Shown here: positions 22,915-33,674 of the stretch, piece after piece
Layout of the letters: each line of letters opens with the position of its first letter
How positions within the stretch are numbered: the stretch's first letter is position 1
DNA from: Cymodocea nodosa
Taxonomy: Eukaryota; Streptophyta; Magnoliopsida; Alismatales; Cymodoceaceae
DNA: 64,000 bases
Direction: 5' to 3'
Assembly (NCBI GenBank): GCA_036874045.1
Contig: CM072335.1
Coordinates: forward strand, 7,894,001 to 7,958,000
Program-made: the position numbers and the translations under genes
The notes under the pieces: model-generated
The model's input: the letters and a program-made list of their open reading frames with translations, nothing else
The model's database searches: none
What the model was told of the DNA's origin: nothing

Positions 22915-23531
22915 GTGGGTCAGAACGTGTGTATTTCGATAAAGGAAAAAGAAAATACGTCAAGAAGTGGAAAACTGGTAGTGATAAAACGTGGAGGATA
23001 TGCATGAAATGAATATACAATATAAAAGGCATAGAATTCTCGTTGATCAAATTATCCCTACACACCAAACAAAATATATTTTCAAGGATCAAAAACACCT
23101 TTCGAGGAAAAGCACTTAGATGGAAGAAAATTCAGTGAAGTAGAAAAGGTCAAATTTATGTCACTCAAGATTTGAAGTATCAGAACAAAGCAAATTCGAT
23201 GAAGCAGAGAAAGTCAAATATTCGTCACCGAAGAATCGCTAAAGAAGAAAATAAGAAGAAAGATCTCAAACAGGGAGAAATGTTTTAAAATTTGTAAATT
23301 AGTTTTCTCTGTTTGTAGTTATGAAATTGAATACATGAAACATGGAATCATTATATAATTGCATCTACAATTTCTAAGGAGAATTGAATTGTATATTGTA
23401 ATTGAAACCTTGAATAAAATGATTTTATAAAAATAGTGTCTCAACTTGTTTTTAATTTTGAAGTTTCAATTATAATCGAAAATGTTGAAAAACACAATTC
23501 ACCCCCCCTTGTGTTGTCATACGATCCTACA
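22915..23531 (+). repeat. 3' LTR of B, right part
   Basis: The sequence resumes after the second TAAGC copy and ends with a C-run and CGATCCTACA, a typical Copia LTR 3' end. It runs directly into the gag of copy C, so C was the insertion target. A possible TATAT target word follows at 23532. Confidence 0.7.
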
Positions 23532-24477
23532 TATATCCCTTTTGCTTTAAAAGACATAACTAAGAGATGGTTATATTCTCTATCGCTTGATTCAATTTTT
23601 GCATGGACTAAATTTTGTTCTGTTTTTCTAGAAAAATATTATCCAACACATCAAACAATTAAAAAGAAAAAGGAAATATTAATGTATAGCTAAAATAGGG
23701 AGAATCATTCTAGAAATATTTTGAAAGATTTATAGATTTAATAACTCAATGTCCACATCATGCAATGAGTAAAACACAATTAATAGGTATAATTTATGAA
23801 GGCATAGATGTTTTAACTAAATCTTTATTAGAATCTACTTGTCAAAATAGATTTTTAAAACTATGTAATGAAAAGTATGGGCATACTTAGAAAACTTTGC
23901 AAAAAGAACTACACAATGGGAAAACTTAACTGAAGCTATTATAGATAAAAGAATATTGCCAAGGGGAATGCACGAAATAGATTCAAGCACTATGCTTGAA
24001 GTTAAATTAACTGAATTAACAAAGAAAATAGAGGAGTTATCATTAAATCAAAAGCTAACAAAAAAGAATGTAAATATTAATGACTTAAATATTATTTATG
24101 CTAGAAAGCAAAAAGATAACTTTGGAAATTCTTATAACCCTAATTGGAGAAATCACCCGAACCTATCTTGGAGAAATAACAATTTCCAGGGAGGAGAAAA
24201 TATAAATGACAAAAATATAAGTTATGAAGCATTAATTGAACAAGGATCTAGAATAGAGAAGTTAAAAAACATAATTCAACAATTAAACAATCGTCTAGAT
24301 CATGTATTTGGAAATACTGCCATTCAAAATCAAAATATGAATAGAAATATACCCCCTAGACAAAAGGAATCAATAGAAGTTAGACCTATTGGAGGATTGT
24401 TAATGCAAGCAATACCTAACCCTACCAACTGAACTATTAATGAAATTAATACCTCCTTTGGGAGGGAAATTGAATGA
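23532..24477 (+). pseudogene. Ty3/gypsy gag (Athila/Tat type), copy C, 5' part cut off
   Basis: It starts inside the Retrotrans_gag domain: IPFALKDITKRWLYSLSLDS, then WTKFCSVFLEKYYPTHQT, and in a broken stretch a segment like CPHHAMSKTQLIG. The open tail 23956-24432 begins MPRGMHEIDSSTMLEVKL, has a Leu/Lys coiled-coil and the conserved YNPNWRNHPNLSW, and ends with GGLLMQAIPNP. The next stop shared with copy A is at 24475-24477. No zinc knuckle. The missing N-terminal half was displaced by insertion of B. Confidence 0.85.
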
Positions 24478-24574
24478 AGCAGTATAACTAAAGCAACTAT
24501 GTATAATATAGTAAATAGAAAAATATAAAAAGAAAAAAATGTAAGTTTAATTAGAGTTAGTAATATCGTAAAGT

Positions 24575-24695
24575 TATTACTTAACTCAACGAACTTAGTC
24601 TATTGAGTTATGACCCAACTCCACGAGGGTAAGTAAGTAGCTATGTTAATTTTATCTCTGCTAAATTTTGTTTATGTTATATAGAATCACAACAT
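24575..24695 (+). promoter_or_regulatory. Leader of F-box ORF: GAGTTA/TAACTC palindrome and splice-like signals
   Basis: The gap between gag and the F-box ORF has TTAACTCAACGAAC and TTGAGTTATG words, then GGGTAAGTAAGTAG at 24627 (donor-like) and GTTATATAG/AATCAC at 24676-24690 (acceptor-like). Donor- and acceptor-like words sit at the matching place in copy A. The local pair would give an intron of only about 56 bp, so an upstream donor would be needed if the acceptor is real. Confidence 0.35.
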
Positions 24696-25772
24696 ATGGA
24701 ATTGATGGAATTACCATTAGATGTACTAAGGGAAGTATTGAGTAACTTATCAACTAAAGATCTGTGCAGATTGTGTTGTGTGTTAAAGGAAATTAAAGAA
24801 TGTGTTAGAGAAAAATATTTTCATAGACTACAAGTTGCAAAAATGATTAATATTAGAGATGGATTTTTATGGAAGTCATTTAATCGTAGTTCAATCAGCT
24901 ATGAATATCTAAATATGGAAGAAACTACTGGAATTCCACCCAATATATTAGAAGAAATAGATCATATTATGGGAATGGATGAAGGATTAATTATTTACAG
25001 AACCAAACCAGGGTATGCAATTCTGTTACCCAATATTTTGATTAGAAATCCTATTACTAGAGAAGAATGGAATATAGGAAGGCCTAATAGATTTGAAGTA
25101 CCAATTGAAAATTGTGGCTCAACATTAACATTTTCTAATAAAAATTCGACAATTCCTGAAAAATTGTATTACTGGAGACCAATTGTAAATTGGGATGAGG
25201 ATTTATGCTTAAGTGTGTATAATTTTTTGAATAGATCTTAGACTGAAAATACTATGATATATCTAGGCAGAAAGCATTAATTAACAACATACATGTCATA
25301 CTTGATGGATATATATATCTAGTCACAGATATATCAGTTGCATTTAGATCTGATTTATACATGGTAAACATAGATAGTTAGGATGATGACTTTATAAAAA
25401 TATTACCTATACCTAGTGATATAACTAAACCACCATCTGCAGGATAAAATTCAATTAGGAGTGTGGTATAATGAATATGACGATCCTACTTTATGTCTAA
25501 TAAGATGGTGGGATGAACTGATGAAATTTCAAATATGGATTATGAAAGACCTAAATGAATGGAAGTGGGAAGAGGAATATATTGAAATATATGTAGAAAT
25601 AGAAACAACTACATTATCTTGGAACAGAAGAGCTACATTTCAATTCATTAATGGTAATACGCTTATATTTAGTATTGATAACATACTGCAAGTTTACAAG
25701 TTAAAAAGGACAGCAGACTACATTAAAACAGAATTAATAGCAAGAAGAATTATGCCTAAAAAGTTTTCTTAG
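24696..25772 (+). pseudogene. F-box/FBA-type protein carried by retroelement, copy C (broken)
   Basis: ATG at 24696; the first 181 codons are open. The F-box is at residues about 5-45 (LPLDVLREVLSNLSTKDLC, CVREKYFHRL). The FBA-like region has ILIRNPITREEWNIGRPNRF, then after a TAG at 25239 (Trp in copy A), a one-base loss near 25270, a second TAG at about 25379 and an indel near 25445, the frame resumes as VWYNEYDDPTLCLIRWW, FQIWIMKDLNEWKWEEEYIE and INGNTLIFSIDNILQVYKL. It ends at the TAG at 25770. Copies A and C share about 80% of residues in the best stretch. The intact ancestor was about 355 residues, near the usual size of FBA F-box proteins. Confidence 0.75.
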
Positions 25773-28009
25773 ACTGACACATTTATTCCATTTGTCACTA
25801 CTTTTCAATCATGTTCTTAAACTGTGATTTTGTACTTTTAATGTTGTGTACACTCTACATTTATTTTTAGAAAAAAAAAGAAGAAAGAAAATTTTTTAGT
25901 TTTAGTTTTATTTTATAAGAAAAACAAAATATTAATCCAATTTATTGGTATCTGTTCTAGGAAACCAACTAGCTTACTTGTAAGCCACCAAAGGCATAGG
26001 AGCCTAGGTTCCACACAAGACACTGATTTAACAATTTAAGTTTTGTTGTTAAGTTATTATTTTGTTATATATTTTGCTTTTATGTGTGAATGAAAAGTTT
26101 TTCAAAAACAAAAGTCAAAAGATATTGAAGGAGATACAAAAGAACAAGGTATGTAATTAATTACTTATTCTGAATTTACATTTAAACTTAGTTCGTGGTA
26201 TTATTCATTAACTCAATGAATTGAGTTAATAAGTTCATTGAATTAAGTGCTAAGTCAACGAAACAATTTTCATACCTGCTAACATTTACTATATTTTCTG
26301 TAAATCTTTTACATTGAGGACAATGCAAAATGTAGGTATGAGGGGAGGTAATTAGATTAAATCCAAGTAATCTTTTTAATTAGAGGAACTAGGATGGTGC
26401 TGCAAATTTCTGTGGAAATTGAAATTTTTTTTTATGAATTTACTGTAACTAATCCAAATTTCCTATAACTAACTGAAATTTCCTATAACTATCCAATAAT
26501 TGAAACTGTAAAATTTTTAAAAACTGTAACTACTTGAATGTTATATTTAGAATCTTATATAAGATGTTACAAATTTTACAATTAATACAAATTTGGATAT
26601 AGTATCTTATGTTTTTACTAAATTTTATGCGTTTAATAGTTTCACGATTTTAAAAAAATCAAAATGCCAAACTGAAACTCAATAAATTATCTAAAATCCT
26701 AAAAGAGCTAAAATGTTGATTTTTGGATTAAATGAAATACATATGATCAAGGATACATTTAATTTGATTGATTAAACTTGTAGAATGATTTATATGTAAA
26801 TCTTATTAAACTACAGAAAAAGTATGAGTTTATTGATATGGATTCATGTTTTCAGTAAATTATAAAAGCAAGATTATATGAGATTTTTGTTTTACTGCAT
26901 CTGTACAAATGAAATACGTATATATACTATGTTGTAAAGAAAAAAAAAAGAGGAAAAAAAGAGAAAAACTTTGAGAGTTTATTGATTTGTTTAATCATGA
27001 GACTTTTGTACTTAAGCAAATAGGTATGTGAGGATTGTTGACCTGAAAAAGAACTCTTTAAATCTAGCAACCTAAGATCCTAATCAGATCTGAGATTGTT
27101 GATTGAAAATTTGATACACAGGTACACTAGAAAGCTTTTGTATGATTCAAGATTTTCAAATTAACTTTTAAAGTACAATTATGCATATACTGTTTTGAAA
27201 AGATAAAACTATTTTGTGAAATACAAATATCTTTTGAATTGAGTATATTTTCTATTATCTAAGATTACTAAAGTATGAATCTAGATTAGACTTTTGAAGT
27301 TGTTTATTTGAGATACAATTCATTATTATTCTTGTTTTAATCATATTGAGTTGGATTGTGTTCTGATTCATATGTAGTTGAAATTTATTCTGGAAATCAT
27401 ATTAGAAAATTCAGGATAACAGATGTTTGAAAAAAAAAAAAAAATGATAATATAATTACCACCTATGTGATGCTAATATATTTTGTATGTAATTTACATG
27501 TGTTTAAATATATTTGCAGGTTGAAGAGGAGAAAACAATGTTAAAATAGAGTACTGAATTAATACAGAATATCTTTATATTAATCTAATCTAAGTATTCT
27601 AAAGAAAAAAGATGAAGAATTAATTCTAGCACTTTAGAAAAACCAACTAGTTAGATCTTAATAGTTTGCTAAGGGACTAGCAAAATTTAAGTACGGGGGA
27701 AATATTCAAAATGAAAAAGTGCATAATATTAACTATTAAATGATGGTTGATTACATAATATTTAGCTTATCATATGAGAATTAAGTCATTATGTTATAAT
27801 TACACTGTTATATGCTTTAATGAAAGAATCTACATAATTTCAAGGAATTAGTGTTAATTAAGTATATTTCTGAACTATCAGTGAATTACAGGCTTTTTAA
27901 TTCCTAAGTATCCAAATTTTCTATTATTTTGGAGAGTTATATTGTATGTACCAGACAGTTATGTTTTAAATGCTAAAAGAATATTCAAGTACACAATAAC
28001 AACTCATTG
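25773..28009 (+). other. 3' non-coding region of copy C with Athila/Tat-type signature
   Basis: Up to about 26155 this matches, inverted, the left end of the window. At 26311 ACATTGAGGACAATGCAAAA, followed by GAGGGGAGGT, matches the purine-rich motif found after pol in Athila/Tat elements. A weaker second copy is TTTAAGTACGGGGGAAAT at about 27685. A long A/G run lies at 26936-26970. No ORF is supported. Confidence 0.5.
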
Positions 28010-29520
28010 AATTACAGGTTTAAAGGTGTAAAAAGATCATGTAAGAACTCGTTGAGTTAGTGAGTAAAAACTGTAAGTTGTACATCTGAACTCGTTAAGT
28101 TAGAATTATGCACGTGCTGAAATTAAATGTTTTATTATATCACGTGAGTTGCACATGTATAACTCGTTAAGTTAGCATAACTATACGTGCTAATTTACTT
28201 GAATATACACTAAGGTAACGTGTTGTGTTAGTGTTATAAGCTTATAAGTTATTTCTTTATTGTATATGTTTTATAGTTAAATCAACGAAGTAAGTCCATA
28301 GAGTTAACCATAACTCCATGGACCATTTATTTTCTAATATGCCATTATAGTAGTTGTAGAAATAGGAAATTTAAACGAAAACCACGATTGCACGTACCAC
28401 GTAGGAATTCACTTGTGGAATGAAGAAGAAATCACCATCGTTGATATGAATGAAGAAAATCCAACTGATCATTTAAGTAAAAGCAGTTATTACTGAAAGA
28501 AATATAAAAGAAGAGAAAGATGAAGAGGTCTGTGTGTGAAGGTGGAGAACCATGCTAACTGCAAGAAGCGTCGAAAGTTCACTAAAGCTCCACACCACCA
28601 CCAAAATCACCAACCATCAGAGGTCTATGAGGATACTTTCCAGATGTCGGGTCGATTCCGAGCCAAACACGATGACTGACAACCACTGTGAGAAGTGATC
28701 ATGTTGCAGGAAGGGAAGTCATTTTCACCAAGCACCGACTCATATCTCAGGAGATCGTAAAGCTTCTAGCCTTGGTTTTGGGTTGATGTCAATATGCTAA
28801 AGAGGAGATCATCTTACAATTCTTGATTCATGATTCTATAAGGAGAGGAGGCAAGATTGTAAGTGGCTAAGTTTTCACATGTAGTGACGGAAGTTTTTAC
28901 TATTGATAGAGATTTTTCTTACATTTCACCTTTCACTCATCTTCAGGAACATATCAAAACAAAAATACCAAAAACAACAAATTATCTGTGTTTACATTTA
29001 GTATTAAAGTGTTGTATTGTTTATATTGTATCGTAATTAATGTTATCATTATCAATATTGTGAATGTTTTATGTTTGTTTGATTCAGAAAATAAAAAGTA
29101 GTTTTATTGTTTACTGAAATTGATTCATTCCAAATACTTAAAGATTTTAATGGTTACTATTTAAAATATCTGGATGTTAGTATTGCTTAATGGCAAATCT
29201 AATATTAACTAACATTAAAGAGCTTAATTGATGTTATTTACATTCCGTGGAACCACCCAATAGTTGGCCAAATTCCTCTGTAAATAGCAGTATTTAATTG
29301 GAAAAGTAAGCTCATGGAGTTAAGTCCACGAGGTTAGTTCATTGAGTTAACCATAACTCCATGAACTAAGTCTATTGAGTTAATTGTAACTCAACGAAGT
29401 ACTTAACTGAACACATATAAACTCCAATATAAAAATCAAAATAGTACATAATTCTTACTTAATCTCTATGGGATCAACCTATACTTGTACACAAATACAA
29501 TATACACTATGCACTTGCAG
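28010..29520 (+). repeat. Athila-like LTR copy 1 (boundaries approximate)
   Basis: It is homologous in order to 30450-31560. It holds repeated AACTCGTTGAGTTAG-type words (28040-28330 and 29310-29400) and a TATA-like AATATAAAAG at 28501. Near the end is CTCTATGGGATCAACCTATA (29463), like the U5 region of Athila LTRs. Exact ends not set. Confidence 0.55.
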
Positions 29521-29639
29521 TTAAAAACACAAATTGGACTTAATATCTAATTCATGTGAAAGATTGTTTGTCTACTTCTAAAAGAATTTATTAATATAAA
29601 CATAAAAAAAATCAAACAAGTTTATAATTTAACTTTTCA

Positions 29640-30160
29640 CAACCTAAATAGAGACGTAAGTGGGTTTTCAAACAGTTAAGTTTGTAACTATCCAAAAGAC
29701 CAAATCTCTCCAGACAATTATCCTACTACAGTATCGCTTGTTACAACAAATGAAGAAAGAAGAATTTCTTCGGATAGTTAAGCTCTATAACTATCCGAAG
29801 TGATGCAGATTTTGGAAAGATAGGAAGATAAGGCTTCGAAATTGAGAGTTCATTCTCCGAAGCATTTTTTCTCTACTGTAATAGCTCAAGTATAATTAAA
29901 GGTTTATTAATCCTAGGTTGGGTAGTATATAAACCTTTATGATGTTGTAAAATATGGGTAGTTAATTATGCCAAAGTTCAAAGAAGAATCTCTAACTCTC
30001 TGTGGACATAGGTTGTTGCCGAACCACGTAAATCTTGTGTCTTCATTGTTCTTTCTTCCTCTTTCTCTTCACTTCTAGTTTTGGTGAGTTTTCAGAATTG
30101 TGCCATAGTGCATTGACTGAATGATCAAGTTTAATCCCAACAATATGCAACTTCATAACT
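29640..30160 (+). repeat. Copia-type LTR (solo or remnant; boundaries approximate)
   Basis: It has a TATATAAACC box at 29929, then CTCTGTGGACATAGG and GCCGAACCACGTAAATC (about 30000-30035), the usual R/U5 segment of many plant Copia LTRs, and ends near AATCCCAACA at about 30145. It contains a perfect 13-bp-arm palindrome at 29768-29800 (CTTCGGATAGTTA, 7-bp loop, TAACTATCCGAAG). Confidence 0.6.
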
Positions 30161-30449
30161 TCACGAATGTTCGTAAAGTTATCCTTATAACTTTTTGTGT
30201 CTTCATAAAATTATATACTTAGATAAATTCTAGAGTTTTAAACCAGTGTTATGAATTAGATAAGTTTACAATTGTACGTAAAGTTAACTATATAACTTTT
30301 ACGAAAGTCCATAAACTTATGGACTTGAATAGTATTTTGAAGTTCATCATTTTACATAATTTAAGTAAAAATCATTTTGTCACTCATCAAAATATAAACA
30401 TATTAATGGATAAGAACATTATCCCTAACATATGCTCTATTATATATTA

Positions 30450-31560
30450 AACTGTAGGGTTGAACAAGTTCATTGAGTTATGTGGTAACTCAACAGAGTC
30501 AATCTATTGAGTTAGTAGTTAAGTCAACAGAGTTAGTCTATTAAGTTACATTAACTCCATGAATTAGTTATCATTTAATATGTGATTCTAAGCAGTTATA
30601 GGAAATGCGTAGGAAAACCATATTACATGATTCACGTTCATGATCTCTATCATGGAATGAATAAGCAATTACAACCATTGATGTATAGGAAAGAAGAATC
30701 CAGCCAATCATTTTAGCACCAACAACTGTTAGTGAAAAAGAAATATAAAAGGATTGAAATAAATCGAGAAAAGGAGGGAGATAGCCACGTTCACTACAAA
30801 AAGCGTCAGATATTTCTTAAGATATCTTCTACCACCAACCACCATTCATCGAAGGTCTATAGAGATAATTTCTAAAGTCAAGTTGATTCTGAGCAAACCA
30901 TGGTGATTGACAATCATTGTAAAGGAGTGATCACATCGTAGGAAGGAAATGTTTCTTCACCAAGTACTGAATCATCTCTCAAAGAAGATCAAAGCTTTCA
31001 GCCTTAGTGTCGAGTTGATGTTGCTTTGCTGAAGAATAAATCATCTTATAAAAGTCTAGGTTTGTAATCTAGAAGAAAGAAGAGTGCTTGACAATAAGTA
31101 GTTAAGTTTTCAGAGATATAACCACGTCACATGTAGTATTGGAAATCTTTGATTTTCCATAGAGAACTTGTCATTCATCAACCATCTAACTTAAGAACAT
31201 TAATGTTTATATTTACATCCAAGTATTTATTAAGTTTTGTATTTGTATTATTTGTTAGTAATTGTTAAATGTTATGTATTCATTTTATTTTAGTTTGATA
31301 TGAAATAGTATGATTTTATTTTGAAACTAATTAATTTAAAATTCTGAAATCATGTCTTGACTATTTGCTATTAAGGTTTATTTGAGAGTTAAATTTATTT
31401 TTCATTAAATCTCATATAAGTAGTAATCAAAATAGTATAAATTTATTATTTGCATTCTTTGGCATTGCTCAATAGATGGTCAAATCCAGATGTAAAATAA
31501 TTGTCTAAGAGAGAAAATTATAGATCTATTGGGTTAAGCATGACCTCTAGAAGAATGTTT
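30450..31560 (+). repeat. Athila-like LTR copy 2 (boundaries approximate)
   Basis: It aligns with 28260 to about 29340: GAACAAGTTCATTGAGTTA array at the start, conserved AAATATAAAAGG TATA-like box at 30741, then GAAGGTCTATAGAG and GTGATTGACAATCATTG segments shared with copy 1. The 3' end is diverged. Confidence 0.55.
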
Positions 31561-31620
31561 AGTATTATTTACTTTCTTCAACTGCATTTGTCTAGAATTA
31601 TATCATCAAACAAAACTATT

Positions 31621-31917
31621 TTATTTAGAACTACTCGTTACGTGCGACTTAAGTAGTTCACATGCCCTAACCTTTTTCTCTGTCGTAGCAACATTAAACA
31701 AAACCAACTTGTCTAGTATTGTAGCATTGAACAAACTCAAATAATCGAAAATATTCTTCACGTGTTCCTGTGAGTCGTCACGTGGATTCATTTTATCTAG
31801 CACTTGTTCTAGATAAAATAACACCTTTTGATTGAAGAATAAAATGCCAATCTTGGACTCAATTGATTTCCATATTCTTCCTTCATATGCACTAATCTCT
31901 TGATTGATTCTTCTCAT
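31621..31917 (-). other. Unrecognised open frame, 98 codons
   Basis: It is open from ATG 31917 to the stop at 31621, in an otherwise stop-rich AT context. The product is helical, Lys/Leu-rich and ends ACELLKSHVTSSSK. I recognise no family. It may be a fragment of a transposon gag or of a host exon, or chance. Confidence 0.25.
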
Positions 31918-32109
31918 CTAGAAATTCTTCCACTGTGTTTTGTAAGAATTTTGCAATAGTCTTCACACCTTACTACCAAATTCAACATGAATAATCATTT
32001 AAAATAATAAATCATCACTTTACAATATTACAAGATTATATGTTATTTTCTTTTAAAATTAAAGTAAAAATTATTTAAGTATGTTTCTTATTTTATAATC
32101 TTATTTACA

Positions 32110-32300
32110 AAGTAAATAGAATAGATCCAGATCTTCAAGATTAATTACAAGAAATTACAAATGTTGATGCCTTACAAGTTTCTCAACGGAGGTCAAAAAG
32201 AAATTAGTAATACTATTAGCAACATTTAAGAATAAAGTAAAGAAATGATAGGTAAATTTCATGAAAAAATCATGACATTCATGTGGGTTACTTGAAATTT
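32110..32300 (+). pseudogene. PIF/Harbinger transposase C-terminal fragment
   Basis: The frame KEMIGKFHEKIMTFMW at about 32240-32288 parallels the end of the Harbinger-like transposase at 58660-58835 (KEIAYKFHKNIMNTMW). Only this short tail is seen. Confidence is limited by length. Confidence 0.4.
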
Positions 32301-33630
32301 ATAATTCATTTGAACTTGTATTTCAACTTTTATGTACTTGTATTGAAGCTTATCAAATTTTATTTTATTAATGTTTGCAATTATGTTGTAGTTGTATTTA
32401 AAGTTTATGTATTTCAAATTTTCATGAATTATAATTAATGTTTCATTATAAGGTTAATGATGGTACTATTATTATACTATTTAAAATTACATTATTTAAT
32501 TTTGATGATTGAAAAGGTTAAATTTTAATTACCTATATTATAATTTAGCTTAAACTACTTGATTTGAATTTTATCGTATTCGTGCATATACATCAAATTT
32601 TAAATTCTGTTACATTTTTAAACGTATATGAATTACTGACATATTTCATTTTTTCTGAAATTTAAATTTTGGTAAATTCAATTCTGACTAGTTAAATGTA
32701 CAAACAAAACCCTAGACGAGAGAAAACAAGGCATTTTGAAAAACATCAAAAATTAGATGCCTAATAGAAATCAACTTTACATAATTAAATCATGTCATTG
32801 ATTGACACGATTCAAATAGAAACAAATTATAAACCTTGAATTATCTTTTTAGGCTCATGACATTGACACAACCTAACATTACAATCCAATGGACCGTACA
32901 CACGACCATTTAACACGTGTATCAAAATTCAACAGGTTTCCGAGATAGAAGCGAGGAAAACATGAAATTAAGGGAAAGAAGTAGAAGCCCGACTACTTCA
33001 CGAGCGTGGGTTTGTCGATCTTAAATTTAGTTACTGTGGTGGCAAACTTTGAAGGCAATAACTGAACAAATATATACAAGGAAAAGGATAATAATATTAA
33101 CTTGTTGGCATCCATTAATAAATAATGATAATAATAATAATAACTTGATAATAAATATTATCTTACGACTTAAACCCGTTAATAAACTACAAACGTTCAA
33201 ATTTCGTAAAGACCCTGCGCCAGAAATCACAAAAAATGCAAACCCGCCAAGTAACAAGTGCAACAGAAAAGTTGCCACTCAAGAAATTATTCAACGATTA
33301 TGTATTCATTCAGCATACGTTTGACTGACCTTTTCCCCTTTGATATTGGGAAATAATTCAAAACCATACTGAACAATCGGAGTAAGGATTGTGGACGCAG
33401 AAATCAGATTCCGCACTCTAATTTCACAGCGAAAAAAGAGCAAAATTAAGTGTCGAAGATTATCTTCCAACACAGTTGGGTAACAGCCACAAATTTATAA
33501 TAAAATACACCTCTCAACACAGACAGGCGACTTGAGGAAGACCGCAATGTGTCAAGGGCTGACGCACAGCGTAAAACAATTTACACTACAATGACGACGA
33601 ATCCGGATCAACGTGCGTATATCAGGCATC
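32301..33630. other. AT-rich region and presumed 3' UTR of TBCCD1
   Basis: No gene is supported. The part next to 33631 should hold the 3' UTR of TBCCD1 on the minus strand. I did not find a clear AATAAA on that strand. An ATA/AAT repeat lies at 33118-33160. Confidence 0.4.
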
Positions 33631-33674
33631 TTAATTATCTTGGATACAATAGAGCTGGCGGATGTTTCCTGAAG
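33631..33674 (-). CDS. TBCCD1: TBCCD1 last coding exon with stop
   Basis: 44 bp. Splicing at GTGGCAG/CTTCAG restores ASGNIRQLYC, the conserved C-terminus, then IQDN and TAA. A second CAG four bases further on would also keep frame if used with loss of two residues and cannot be excluded. Confidence 0.88.

Larger units (their letters stand above)
12228..23531 (+). mobile_element. LTR element B: 3' part only (last ORF, polypurine tract, 3' LTR), interrupted by E
   Basis: The plus strand shows a broken ORF (12228-13623), an AAAAAGGGGGAGA signal at about 13893, a polypurine tract at about 13944-13958, and an LTR starting TGTTAGGAATTTTG at 13959. The LTR is cut by element E and its TAAGC duplication at 15043-22914, then resumes and ends CGATCCTACA at 23531. 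The intact LTR would be about 1.7 kb. The termini TGTTAGGA and TCCTACA and the doubled purine-rich signal are like SIRE-type Copia elements. The 5' LTR, gag and pol are absent; the left limit is the junction with D. The right limit lies inside the gag of copy C. Confidence 0.65.
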
